Origin: Leptobacterium flavescens
GTDB lineage: Bacteria > Bacteroidota > Bacteroidia > Flavobacteriales > Flavobacteriaceae
Assembly: GCF_010671605.1 (NCBI RefSeq)
Contig: NZ_JAABOO010000001.1
Coordinates: 434,001-498,000 of the forward strand
DNA length: 64,000 nt
Reading direction: 5' to 3'
A program made the position numbers and the translations under genes. Positions 14,910 through 23,372 of this stretch are shown one piece after another; the first letter of the stretch is position 1, and every line of letters starts with the position of its first letter. The notes below the pieces were generated by a model. The model was given only the letters and a program-made list of their open reading frames with translations, had not been told where the DNA came from and did not search any database.

Positions 14910-16109
14910 ATGAGATCAGCAATTATTGTTTTTCTTTCTTTTTTTCTGCCTTCCGTTCTTTTCGGACAGGAGAAAAAAGCTAAAAAATTTGAACAGGAGT
15001 TTGAACTGGAAGTCCAGGCAGAATATCGTTACTTTTTTGACAATGCACAATTTACAGGGCAGAATGATCATTTCCCTTCCCTGGCTTTAAGACCGGAATA
15101 CTCCATCGATTGGAACAAAGGGGATGATCAGATAAATTTTAAGGGGTTTCTGAGAATAGATACGGATGATGAGCGGACCCATTATGATATACGCGAGCTT
15201 TACTACCAGAAGGTACATAACAAATGGGAGCTTAGCGTGGGGCTAAAAAAGATATTCTGGGGAGTGACCGAAAGCAATCACCTGGTAGATATTATCAATC
15301 AGACCGATCAAGTGGAGAGCTTTGACGGAGAAGAAAAACTGGGGCAACCCATGGTGCAGTTCTCCTATAATACCAGCTTCGGTACCTTCGATTTTTTCTA
15401 TCTCCCCTATTTCAGAAAACGAACTTTTCCCGGAGAAAAAGGTCGCCTTCGCTTTGGTATTCCCATCAATCAGGACGATATAGGTTTTGAGAGCGCTGCA
15501 GAGGAATGGCATCAGGATTTTGCCGTGAGGTACAAGCATTATTTCAGCATTTTCGATATCGGCCTTTCACACTTCTACGGAACCGGAAGAGAACCTTTGT
15601 TCAGTTCAAATGAAGATGGTAGTATCAATGCCTTTTACCCGGTGATCAATCAGACCGGGCTCGATCTGCAGATAACACATGATGCCTTTTTATGGAAGAT
15701 CGAATCCATTTACCGCAGCAGTGATTTTCAGGATTTCTTTGCCTTTACCGGAGGCCTGGAATACACATTCAGCAATATCAAAAACAGTGGCCTCGATATT
15801 GGGATCCTTGGGGAATATCTTTATGATGAAAGGGATGAACTGGCTCTGAACGCTTTGCAAAATGATGTTTTCTTCGGAAGCAGACTGGCTCTTAATGATA
15901 CACAGGATACCCAGCTTCTTATGGGCGGTATCTTCGATCTGGAAAACAGCAGCAGGATATACAGTCTGGAGGCTTCCCGAAGGATCGGGAATTCCCTGAA
16001 ACTGGAATTGGAGGCAAGAATATTCAGTAAAATTGATGATGGGGAATTCATACTATCTAATTTTAAAAACGACAGCTTCTTTAAAATAAGCCTTTCAAAA
16101 TTCTTTTAA
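14910..16109 (+). CDS. Outer-membrane beta-barrel protein of the export operon
   Basis: 399 residues from ATG 14910; an upstream frame beginning at 14838 would run through the GC-rich hairpin and lacks a signal peptide, whereas MRSAIIVFLSFFLPSVLFGQ is a good one. The mature part is made of alternating amphipathic strands (for example YRYFFDN, SVGLKKIFWG, GIPINQDDIGFES) and ends in phenylalanine (KFF), the usual C-terminal signal of outer-membrane barrels. It resembles the porin-like DUF1302 proteins that accompany RND exporters and LolA-like proteins elsewhere. It is probably the outer-membrane acceptor or pore for the cargo. Confidence 0.72.
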   Translation: MRSAIIVFLSFFLPSVLFGQEKKAKKFEQEFELEVQAEYRYFFDNAQFTGQNDHFPSLALRPEYSIDWNKGDDQINFKGFLRIDTDDERTHYDIRELYYQKVHNKWELSVGLKKIFWGVTESNHLVDIINQTDQVESFDGEEKLGQPMVQFSYNTSFGTFDFFYLPYFRKRTFPGEKGRLRFGIPINQDDIGFESAAEEWHQDFAVRYKHYFSIFDIGLSHFYGTGREPLFSSNEDGSINAFYPVINQTGLDLQITHDAFLWKIESIYRSSDFQDFFAFTGGLEYTFSNIKNSGLDIGILGEYLYDERDELALNALQNDVFFGSRLALNDTQDTQLLMGGIFDLENSSRIYSLEASRRIGNSLKLELEARIFSKIDDGEFILSNFKNDSFFKISLSKFF

Positions 16110-16141
16110 TCAGCAGATTAAACTCTGTATATAGGCTGATT
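16108..16141 (+). terminator. Possible terminator of the export operon
   Basis: AATCAGC (16108-16114) and GCTGATT (16135-16141) pair over a 20-nt loop and are followed by TTT. The left arm overlaps the stop codon of the barrel gene. The long loop makes this a moderate call. Confidence 0.45.
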
Positions 16142-16146
16142 TTTAG

Positions 16147-16154
16147 TAATTTTG
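16147..16154 (+). promoter_or_regulatory. -7 element of galM next to its start codon
   Basis: TAATTTTG matches TAnnTTTG exactly, and the galM ATG is only 4 nt further. No later start is plausible, so the transcript may be leaderless or nearly so. No clear TTG stands at the -33 position. Confidence 0.45.
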
Positions 16155-16158
16155 ATCT

Positions 16159-17085
16159 ATGATCCTAGAAGATTTCCGCCAAATTACCATCCAGAATAAA
16201 CAGGGGCTACAGCTTACTGTACTCAACTATGGCGCTATCATTAAGGAATTAATGGTCCCCGATAAAAACGGAAAGCCGGTAAATGTGGTAATAGGATATA
16301 AAAATCCCAGCGATTATTTACAGAATTACAGCTACATGGGAGCCTGTATAGGTCGCTATGCAGGCAGGATCTCCAATGGTAGTTTTAGCCTGAACGGAAT
16401 GGTTTATCAACTGCATAAGGAAGAAGGAATACATCTTCACGGAGGGCAGAATGGTTTTGACAAGAAGTTCTGGTTTATTGATGATGTTTCCGAGGGAGAA
16501 GATCCTTATGTTAAACTCTCCTGTATCAGCAAGGACAAAGAGGAAGGTTATCCCGGAAATCTCAAAGCAGAACTTACTTATCAGCTTACGGAAAAGAACG
16601 AATTAAAGATCACCCACAGTGCCATATGCGACAGGGATACGATCGTGAATCTGACCAATCATTCTTATTTTAACCTGAGCGAATATCTCGATATAGGAGG
16701 GCATGAACTAAGTATCAATGCTTCCAAATACCTTGAGATCAAAGAAAACCTCCTTCCCACCGGAAAATTGAAATCGGTTGGAAAAACAGATTTGGATTTC
16801 CGTAAGATCAAAGAGATCGGCGATCTGAAAATGGACAATACTTTTGTGCTGGACGATCCTGAGAAAGTTGCTGTTTCCTTGTATTCACCGGGTACAGGCA
16901 TTGAAATGTCGCTTAAAACCAATCAGCCTTCCGTAGTGGTCTATACTCCTAAAACTTTCGGAGGCATTTGCTTTGAGGCCCAGAATTATCCGGATGCCCC
17001 CAATCACGATCACTTTCCTTCTGCACTTCTCAGGCCGGGAGAATTCTATACCAACGAAGCGGTATTTTCCTTTAATATCCGTTAA
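16159..17085 (+). CDS. galM: Aldose 1-epimerase (mutarotase)
   Basis: 308 residues, a full-length galactose mutarotase-like protein interconverting alpha and beta anomers of hexoses in the cytoplasm. Recognisable elements are GACIGRYAGRIS (about 60-72), HLHGGQNGFDKKFW (about 94-107), the catalytic histidine in NLTNHSYFNL (about 163-172) and the general-base glutamate in CFEAQNYPDAPNH (about 273-285). It has no signal peptide. No other sugar-catabolic genes adjoin it, so the physiological sugar is open. Confidence 0.92.
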   Translation: MILEDFRQITIQNKQGLQLTVLNYGAIIKELMVPDKNGKPVNVVIGYKNPSDYLQNYSYMGACIGRYAGRISNGSFSLNGMVYQLHKEEGIHLHGGQNGFDKKFWFIDDVSEGEDPYVKLSCISKDKEEGYPGNLKAELTYQLTEKNELKITHSAICDRDTIVNLTNHSYFNLSEYLDIGGHELSINASKYLEIKENLLPTGKLKSVGKTDLDFRKIKEIGDLKMDNTFVLDDPEKVAVSLYSPGTGIEMSLKTNQPSVVVYTPKTFGGICFEAQNYPDAPNHDHFPSALLRPGEFYTNEAVFSFNIR

Positions 17086-17194
17086 ATAAAACTCTTTTAA
17101 AGCTTATCCTTCCCAAAGTATGGGGAATGCCGATTTTGAACTATCTTTACCTTAATAAAATTAATCGATCAAAAAACTTTAAAATCTTATTCAA

Positions 17195-17746
17195 ATGAAA
17201 AAATCAATAAAATGGATCCTCATACTTCTGGCGGTCCTCGTTCTGGGGTTATTCGGTGCCATGAGGTATATGAAATCGCAAACCAAAAAACACAGTCCGG
17301 AGACTACTGTAGAGTTTAAGAATGACGGTCTGGAATTATCTGTATTTTACAATCGCCCATCTAAAAAAGGAAGAAATATCTTCGGGGGTCTTGTACCATA
17401 CGGACAGATCTGGCGTACCGGAGCCAATGAAGCGACCACTTTTGAGACCAATAAGGATATCAATATTAACGGACAGAAACTGGCTGCAGGGAAATACTCG
17501 GTATTTACAATCCCGAATGAAGATTCGTGGGATATTATTTTTAACACTAAAATGTATTCCTGGGGAGTTAAGATCGGGAATAAACCTATAGTTGAAAGAG
17601 AGCACGATGCGCTGGTGGTTAATGTCCAGACCGGTTCTACGGATTCGGTAGTGGAGCAATTTACCATTTCCTTTGCGGATGCTCCCGAAACGGCAATGGT
17701 CCTGGAATGGGATCGCACAAAAATAGTTGTCCCAATTAGTCAATAA
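17195..17746 (+). CDS. DUF2911 domain protein with N-terminal membrane anchor
   Basis: 183 residues. A hydrophobic segment (about 7-24) without an evident cleavage site anchors an extracytoplasmic DUF2911 domain, identified by VFYNRPSKKGRNIFGGLVPYGQIWRTGANEAT (written here only as landmarks: GRNIFGGLVPYG and WRTGANEAT) and by AAGKYSVFTIPNE. The function of DUF2911 is unknown. The stop codon is followed after one codon by the TTG start of meaB in the same frame, so the two are co-transcribed. Confidence 0.85.
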   Translation: MKKSIKWILILLAVLVLGLFGAMRYMKSQTKKHSPETTVEFKNDGLELSVFYNRPSKKGRNIFGGLVPYGQIWRTGANEATTFETNKDININGQKLAAGKYSVFTIPNEDSWDIIFNTKMYSWGVKIGNKPIVEREHDALVVNVQTGSTDSVVEQFTISFADAPETAMVLEWDRTKIVVPISQ

Positions 17747-17749
17747 AAT

Positions 17750-18838
17750 TTGAGTTCAAAGAAAAAAACATCGGCTTTAGAAGAAAAAGACGGGGTCCCT
17801 TTCCAGGAGGCCACCAATAAAAACCGTATTTCGGAGATAAGGTCCAAGCGAAAAAAAGAGCTGACTGCAGACGATCTGGTCGCAGGAATTATCAAGCAGG
17901 ATAAAGTAGCTCTGAGCAGGGCTATCACTATCGTAGAAAGTACCAATCCCAGGCATACCGAAAAGGCAGCCGCTATTATTAAAAAGTGTCTTCCTTATGC
18001 CAATAAATCGGTACGTGTTGGAATTACCGGAGTTCCTGGCGTAGGTAAAAGTACTTTTATCGAGGCCCTGGGTAAATATCTGACCTCCACAGGAAAAAAA
18101 GTAGCTGTTCTGGCAGTAGATCCCAGCAGTAGTGTTACCAGGGGGAGTATTCTGGGCGATAAGACCCGGATGGAAGAACTGGTAAAGGATAGGAATGCTT
18201 TTATCCGTCCTTCTGCTTCAGGAGATTCTTTGGGAGGAGTAGCCAGGAAAACACGCGAGTCTATTATCCTTTGCGAAGCCGGAGGTTATGATACCATTAT
18301 CATCGAAACCGTGGGTGTAGGTCAAAGTGAAACAGCCGTACACAGTATGGTCGATTTCTTTCTGTTGCTGAAACTGGCCGGAGCGGGAGATGAACTTCAG
18401 GGTATTAAAAGAGGGATCATGGAAATGGCCGATGCCATTATCATAAACAAGGCAGATGGCGAAAACACCAAAGCCGCCAAACGGGCAAAAACCGAATTTA
18501 CCAGGGCTCTTCAGTTATATCCGCCCAAGGAGAACAGCTGGGTCCCGAAGGTAACCGTTGCTTCTGCCATTGAGAATACCGGGATCCGGGAAAGCTGGGA
18601 ACTGGTGATGACCTATATGGCCCAGAGTAAAAAAAGCAATTATTTTGAACATCACAGGATTGAGCAAAACAAATACTGGTTGTTACAGACAATAGACGAA
18701 CAATTACGTTCCGGATTTTACAATCATAAAGCTGTAAAAAAACAGCTTCAGGAGCAGTTGGAAGCAGTGGCCAATAATGAAATAACGCCTTTTGAAGCTG
18801 CCCGATACCTGCTCGATCTTATTAAAGAGCAATCCTAG
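17750..18838 (+). CDS. meaB: Methylmalonyl-CoA mutase-associated GTPase MeaB (ArgK family)
   Basis: 362 residues. G3E-type GTPase with Walker [10 protein letters not shown] (near 98-106), the [18 protein letters not shown] segment, the ETVGVGQSE switch region and NKADGE (near 227-232). MeaB guards methylmalonyl-CoA mutase by controlling cobalamin cofactor loading and rescue. The first in-frame ATG lies about 140 residues in, after Walker A, so the start must be a non-ATG codon; TTG at 17750, one codon after the preceding stop, is the only good candidate. The mutase genes are not in this window. Confidence 0.9.
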   Translation: MSSKKKTSALEEKDGVPFQEATNKNRISEIRSKRKKELTADDLVAGIIKQDKVALSRAITIVESTNPRHTEKAAAIIKKCLPYANKSVRVGITGVPGVGKSTFIEALGKYLTSTGKKVAVLAVDPSSSVTRGSILGDKTRMEELVKDRNAFIRPSASGDSLGGVARKTRESIILCEAGGYDTIIIETVGVGQSETAVHSMVDFFLLLKLAGAGDELQGIKRGIMEMADAIIINKADGENTKAAKRAKTEFTRALQLYPPKENSWVPKVTVASAIENTGIRESWELVMTYMAQSKKSNYFEHHRIEQNKYWLLQTIDEQLRSGFYNHKAVKKQLQEQLEAVANNEITPFEAARYLLDLIKEQS

Positions 18839-18889
18839 TTCTTTTTTTCTTAATAAAAGAATACATTTGCATTATCATTCTAACCTAAA

Positions 18890-19603
18890 ATGAATTACGA
18901 ATTCACGATTATAATTCCGGTTTACAACGAAGAAGATAACCTGGAACGAGTTGAAAAGGAACTCGCTCACTATCTGACCCTTTCCACTAAAAAGACAAAA
19001 GTTCTTTTCGTAAATGATGGCTCCAAAGACAAAAGTCAGGAGCTCATTGAAACAATTTGCGAACGCAACGAGGCATTTCATTATGTACAATTTGCGCAGA
19101 ACAGAGGGCTCAGTGCTGCAATTAAAGCCGGATTCGATCATTCGGATACCGAACTGACCGGATATATAGATGCCGATCTGCAAACTGCTCCCGAAGATTT
19201 TAATCTTCTGCTCGAGCATATTGGCGAACACGCCCTGGTTACAGGGGTAAGAGCGGACAGAAAGGATTCCTTTGTAAAGAATATGTCCTCAAAAATAGCC
19301 AACGGTATCAGAAGAGCCTTCACCAAAGACGGAATGGATGATACCGGATGCCCTCTTAAGGTGATCCGTACCGATTACGCCAAACGCATTCCTATGTTTA
19401 AAGGCCTTCATCGATTTTTACCGGCCATGATCCTTTTGCAAAACGGAAAGATCCTTCAGGTTCCGGTACGTCATTTTCCGCGTATTGCGGGGCAGGCCAA
19501 ATTCGGTTTGTGGAACAGGCTTCTCGGCCCTCTGATGGATTGTTTCGCCTATCTTTGGATGAAAAGGAAATACATTAATTACGAAGTAGCTAAAAAAGGA
19601 TAA
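18890..19603 (+). CDS. Family 2 glycosyltransferase (dolichol-phosphate-mannose-synthase-like)
   Basis: 237 residues, GT2 fold: IIIPVYNEEDNL at the N-terminus, NDGSKD (near 43-48), the metal-binding YIDADLQ (near 90-96) and a QNRG loop. It has no C-terminal membrane segment, unlike the ArnC subgroup. Such enzymes charge undecaprenyl phosphate with a sugar on the cytoplasmic face. The next gene begins at the base after its stop codon, and it heads an operon with a LAB_N protein and an ArnT-like transferase. This suggests that it makes the lipid-linked sugar donor used by the latter. Confidence 0.88.
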   Translation: MNYEFTIIIPVYNEEDNLERVEKELAHYLTLSTKKTKVLFVNDGSKDKSQELIETICERNEAFHYVQFAQNRGLSAAIKAGFDHSDTELTGYIDADLQTAPEDFNLLLEHIGEHALVTGVRADRKDSFVKNMSSKIANGIRRAFTKDGMDDTGCPLKVIRTDYAKRIPMFKGLHRFLPAMILLQNGKILQVPVRHFPRIAGQAKFGLWNRLLGPLMDCFAYLWMKRKYINYEVAKKG

Positions 19604-20227
19604 ATGGCAGATTGGCTGATTTACGCTATCGGATTCTTTGCCCAGTTGCTGTTTTCTGGAAGAATGATCGTTCAGTGGGTAGTATCCGAAAAAAACAAAA
19701 AGGTGCTGACCCCAAGGCTGTTCTGGCAGTTTAGTTTACTGGCATCTTTTCTGCTTTTTATCTACGGATGGCTTCGCGACGATTTTGCCATTATGCTGGG
19801 GCAGACCCTCACCTACTTTATTTACATCAGGAATCTGCAACTACAGGGCGAATGGGTAAAACTACCCAGGGCGTTCAGGATATTTCTTTGGATCTTCCCT
19901 GTATTGATAGTTATATACGGTTATAATAATAATGCCTATGACCTGAACGATTTCTTTAAAAACGAGAATATTCCTTTGTGGCTGGTTGTTCTGGGAAGTG
20001 TGGCTCAGGTGATCTTTACTTTTCGTTTTGTGTATCAGTGGATCTATTCCGAAAAGAAAAAAGAATCTACACTCCCTATGGGGTTCTGGCTCCTGAGTAT
20101 TCTGGGGTCTTCCTTAATACTCACCTATGCGATTATCAGAAAGGACCCTGTACTCTTTGTCGGGCATATCCTCGGATTGACCGTTTATGTGAGAAACCTT
20201 TTTATCCTTAAAAATCAAAAGGCATGA
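19604..20227 (+). CDS. Double LAB_N-domain membrane protein
   Basis: 207 residues, about six membrane segments in two similar halves. Each half has the lipid-A-disaccharide-synthase N-terminal (LAB_N) pattern: IGFFAQLLFSGRMIVQWVVSEK (landmarks RMIVQW and SEKNK) with FWQFSLLASFLL, and GSVAQVIFTFRFVYQWIYSEK (landmarks FRFVYQW and SEKKKES) with FWLLSILGSSLI. The catalytic part of LpxB is absent. Position between a GT2 and an ArnT-like transferase suggests a role in flipping or presenting a lipid-linked sugar, an inference from context. It overlaps the next gene by 4 nt. Confidence 0.85.
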   Translation: MADWLIYAIGFFAQLLFSGRMIVQWVVSEKNKKVLTPRLFWQFSLLASFLLFIYGWLRDDFAIMLGQTLTYFIYIRNLQLQGEWVKLPRAFRIFLWIFPVLIVIYGYNNNAYDLNDFFKNENIPLWLVVLGSVAQVIFTFRFVYQWIYSEKKKESTLPMGFWLLSILGSSLILTYAIIRKDPVLFVGHILGLTVYVRNLFILKNQKA

Positions 20228-21864
20228 AGTGGATAGAAGAAAATCCGGTAAAAGTGATCCTTCTGGCGGGGGCAGCTATTTTTCTCTTTCATTTAAATGT
20301 ACTTCCGGTTACTATTATGGAAGCTCGGAATTTTATAACGGCAAGGGAAATGATAGTAGACGGGAATTGGTTGCTGACAACCATGAATGATCTTCCGAGA
20401 TATCAGAAACCTCCTTTACCAAGTTGGTTAACCGCTATTCCAGGGTTGATCTTTGGGGCTGATAATCCGGCAGTATTGCGTATACCAACCATGATCATGG
20501 CTATTTTCCTGGGATATATCGGGTATATTTTCTCTTTAAAACTTGTAGAGAATAAAAGGCACGCGCTTATCAATGCTCTTATCCTCCTGAGCTCTTTTTA
20601 TATTATAACTATTACGAATGAAGCTCCCTGGGATATTTATACTCACGGATTTATGCTGGCGGGTATCTATTTTTTATATCGCTTTTTCAGGGAAGAAAGC
20701 AAAAAATGGAAATACAGTCTCCTGGCAGCCATTCTTATTGGTCTGTCATTTATGAGTAAGGGGCCGGTATCTGTATATGCGGTACTTCTGCCCTTTCTGA
20801 TCGCCTACGGGATAGTTTTCCGCTATAAAGGACTTAAGCAAAAAGGAGGTCAGCTTGTGGTATTACTGCTTCTGGCTGCGATCATCAGTATCTGGTGGTT
20901 CTTGTATGTACGTTGGGCGGATCCCGCTGCTTTCCTGGCCATTACCAAAAAGGAAACCGGTAACTGGAGCAGCTATAACGTACGTCCTTTTTATTATTAC
21001 TGGAGTTTCTTTACACAGAGTGGTCTGTGGACCATTCCTGCTTTTGCAAGTTTGTTTTACCCTTATCTGAAGAATAGAGTATCCCATCCGGCTATCTATC
21101 GCTTTACTTTTCTGTGGACGGTTCTTTCGGTTGTCCTGCTCTCGATCATTCCTGAGAAAAAGACACGTTATCTGGTACCTGTGCTTATTCCGCTTGCGCT
21201 TAATACGGGATTTTATATAGAATACGCTATCAGGGCATTTAAGGATAAAATGAACGCAAAGGAAAGATTCCCCGTTTATTTTCACTTCGGGCTGATCGGG
21301 CTTATCGGAATTGCATTTCCCATTGCAGGATATTTTCTGCTGAAGGATAACATAGAAGGTTTATGGGTATATTTTATCCTCACCTCAATCATTCTTTTTA
21401 GCCTTGGGATACTGATCTTTAAACAACTCAGACAAAAAAATATCTACTACGCTTTTCTCCTGACCATCGGATTTGTAGCCTGCATTAAACTGACTGCTTT
21501 TCCTCTGGCAAAAGCCTTTCAGAAAAATGAGGCATTCAACAATATCTCAAGCCTGAAAGCATCTGCCGAAAAAGAAGAGATGAACGTATATAGTTTCGGG
21601 GAAATAGCTCCCGAGATGATATGGCATTACGGGGCTTCCATCCCCCTGATCAAAGAAGATGATACAGTAGATCTCCCGGAAGAAAACAGCTTTGCTGTTC
21701 TGGTGACTCCGGTGGAAGAGAATGAATTTAAGCGTATATTTGATGCGTCTTTTAATATCGAACTAAAAGAAGTTTTCGATATTAATTACGGGGCGAATCC
21801 CGAAAAACGAGGGCATAAAAAACGCCTGGTAAGTAAACTTTATCTTGTAAAAAGATCTTTATGA
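20224..21864 (+). CDS. ArnT-like integral-membrane glycosyltransferase (GT83/GT39 type)
   Basis: 546 residues with about 12 membrane segments. The first periplasmic loop has the acidic motif of the GT-C fold (IMEARNFITAREM, near 32-44), followed by RYQKPPLPSWL, the typical lipid-donor loop. FMSKGPVSVYAVLLPF and the EKKTRYLVPVLIPLAL stretch also match ArnT/PMT-like enzymes. It should move a sugar from an undecaprenyl carrier to lipid A or another envelope acceptor on the periplasmic side. It overlaps both neighbours by 4 nt (ATGA), a tightly coupled operon. Confidence 0.87.
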   Translation: MKWIEENPVKVILLAGAAIFLFHLNVLPVTIMEARNFITAREMIVDGNWLLTTMNDLPRYQKPPLPSWLTAIPGLIFGADNPAVLRIPTMIMAIFLGYIGYIFSLKLVENKRHALINALILLSSFYIITITNEAPWDIYTHGFMLAGIYFLYRFFREESKKWKYSLLAAILIGLSFMSKGPVSVYAVLLPFLIAYGIVFRYKGLKQKGGQLVVLLLLAAIISIWWFLYVRWADPAAFLAITKKETGNWSSYNVRPFYYYWSFFTQSGLWTIPAFASLFYPYLKNRVSHPAIYRFTFLWTVLSVVLLSIIPEKKTRYLVPVLIPLALNTGFYIEYAIRAFKDKMNAKERFPVYFHFGLIGLIGIAFPIAGYFLLKDNIEGLWVYFILTSIILFSLGILIFKQLRQKNIYYAFLLTIGFVACIKLTAFPLAKAFQKNEAFNNISSLKASAEKEEMNVYSFGEIAPEMIWHYGASIPLIKEDDTVDLPEENSFAVLVTPVEENEFKRIFDASFNIELKEVFDINYGANPEKRGHKKRLVSKLYLVKRSL

Positions 21865-22529
21865 ATACATTGACAAAAACCGATAAAATAGCATATTTCG
21901 TTTTAGGGGTTATCTTTCTGATAGGCCTTTATTTTGGTTTTACGGACCTGAATTATTTTGACACCGGATTTACCGTTGAGGACGGCCCGGTAGAATGGGG
22001 AACCGCTATTATGCTGTTCTGTGTTTTTGTCCTCTCTGTCTATCATCTTTTCAGCCTCTGGAAGTACAAAAAAGCCCTGTGGAGATTAGGAACCCTGGCT
22101 TTTATTGTTCTTTTCTTTTTTGCTGCAGGCGAAGAGATTTCCTGGGGACAGCGTATTTTCGGAATAGAATCGGGAGAGTTTTTCCAGCAGAACAATGCAC
22201 AGGGAGAAACCAATCTGCACAACCTGGTGGTTGGCGACACCAAGATCAACAAACTGATCTTCAGTCAGCTGTTAATGCTGGTAATGGTCATTTATCTTTT
22301 GGTTACCCCGTTCTTGTATCGTAAAAAAGAATGGGTACGATCGCTCTTCGATCGCTTTGCGGTTCCTGTGGTAAAATGGCATCATACCATTGCTTTTATT
22401 ATCGGAACTGTTCTTGTGGCTATTAACCCATCGAGCAGAAAATGGGAAGTGTACGAATTGGCTTTTGGCCTTATTTTCTTCCTGATCTTCCTGAATCCCT
22501 TCAACAAAAGGATATTCGAAAAAGAATAA
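21861..22529 (+). CDS. Unknown polytopic membrane protein of the glycan-transfer operon
   Basis: 222 residues with about six membrane segments (roughly 10-28, 47-65, 75-92, 130-150, 172-190, 195-212). The most striking feature is FAAGEEISWGQRIFGIESGEFFQ (key words GEEISWGQR and GEFFQ) just after the third TM, with several acidic residues, followed by NLHNL. I do not recognise a named family. It overlaps the ArnT-like gene by 4 nt and ends one base before the convergent PAP2 gene, so it probably works with the lipid-linked sugar system. The conserved-looking acidic loop could be catalytic. Confidence 0.75.
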   Translation: MNTLTKTDKIAYFVLGVIFLIGLYFGFTDLNYFDTGFTVEDGPVEWGTAIMLFCVFVLSVYHLFSLWKYKKALWRLGTLAFIVLFFFAAGEEISWGQRIFGIESGEFFQQNNAQGETNLHNLVVGDTKINKLIFSQLLMLVMVIYLLVTPFLYRKKEWVRSLFDRFAVPVVKWHHTIAFIIGTVLVAINPSSRKWEVYELAFGLIFFLIFLNPFNKRIFEKE

Positions 22530-22530
22530 A

Positions 22531-23100
22531 CTATTTTATTATTTTTTTCTGGGCGTAGTTCCTCAATACGTAGAACAACCATCCTATCAGTAATCCGAAG
22601 CTTATTCCGGTGATGATATCCAAAGGAAAATGCACTCCGATATAGATACGGCTATATGATACTATTAGTCCCCAAACCAGTAACAATATCGGGAACCATT
22701 TTATATAGGGTCTCAACACCAGGGAGAAGAAAGTAACCACGGTAAAAGAATTTGCCGCATGTGCAGAAAAATATCCGTATTTACCTCCGCAATAGGATTT
22801 AACCAATCGCATTTTATCAAAAATAGTATCGTCATGGCAGGGGCGAAGCCGGGCCACTCCGTATTTAAATGCATTGGCCAGCTGATCTGTTGCTGTGATC
22901 ATTAATGCCACGGCAACGACAATTATTAAAGTGGCTTTCCATCCCGTTTTTTTCAGACAAATCAGCAGTAAAACAAAATAAAGAGGAATAGAAGCCCATT
23001 TATTAGTCATAAACATCCAGAAGCCATCCCAATTCTCCGTTCCGAGGTTATTTAAAAAAAGGAAAAGCTCTTTATCGTACCTGATCAGTTCTTCCAGCAT
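22531..23100 (-). CDS. PAP2-family membrane phosphatase
   Basis: 189 residues, about five membrane segments. The three phosphatase motifs are present: KYGVARLRP (K79-P87), SAH (112-114, replacing the usual PSGH with FSAH) and SRIYIGVHFPLD (S150-D161 with H157). Family members remove phosphate from undecaprenyl pyrophosphate, lipid A or phosphatidic acid. It faces the glycan-transfer operon tail to tail with one base between, and could recycle the lipid carrier used there. Confidence 0.9.
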   Translation of the reverse strand: MLEELIRYDKELFLFLNNLGTENWDGFWMFMTNKWASIPLYFVLLLICLKKTGWKATLIIVVAVALMITATDQLANAFKYGVARLRPCHDDTIFDKMRLVKSYCGGKYGYFSAHAANSFTVVTFFSLVLRPYIKWFPILLLVWGLIVSYSRIYIGVHFPLDIITGISFGLLIGWLFYVLRNYAQKKIIK

Positions 23101-23121
23101 CGGTTTGTGGTTTTAATAAGA

Positions 23122-23352
23122 TTATTGGTCTTCGTATCTACTCACTTCCCTGTCGTAAAAGTCGGTTGCTTCCTGAACGAGGTTCTCCGTTTCCGAAGCC
23201 AGTTCTTTTTCATCTTCCGGAGCAAACTCTTCCAGCCATTCCACCTCATCATTTACCAGGTTGATAATAAAACGGGGATAATCGGTATGGATAACAAAAA
23301 TAGCATCCTGGTAATCTGTATTATCTCCTATCAAAAACTTTGGTAATTCCAT
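23122..23352 (-). CDS. Small acidic conserved-looking protein
   Basis: 76 residues, strongly acidic, no signal peptide or TM: starts MELPKFLIGDNTDYQDAIF, with WLEEF in the middle and an acidic helix at the end. I recognise no family. It ends 21 nt before the PAP2 start and begins 20 nt after the MATE gene on the same strand, so it is likely co-transcribed with both. Codon use and spacing look like a real gene. Confidence 0.65.
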   Translation of the reverse strand: MELPKFLIGDNTDYQDAIFVIHTDYPRFIINLVNDEVEWLEEFAPEDEKELASETENLVQEATDFYDREVSRYEDQ

Positions 23353-23372
23353 ATAGATAAGGTTTTAAAAGG

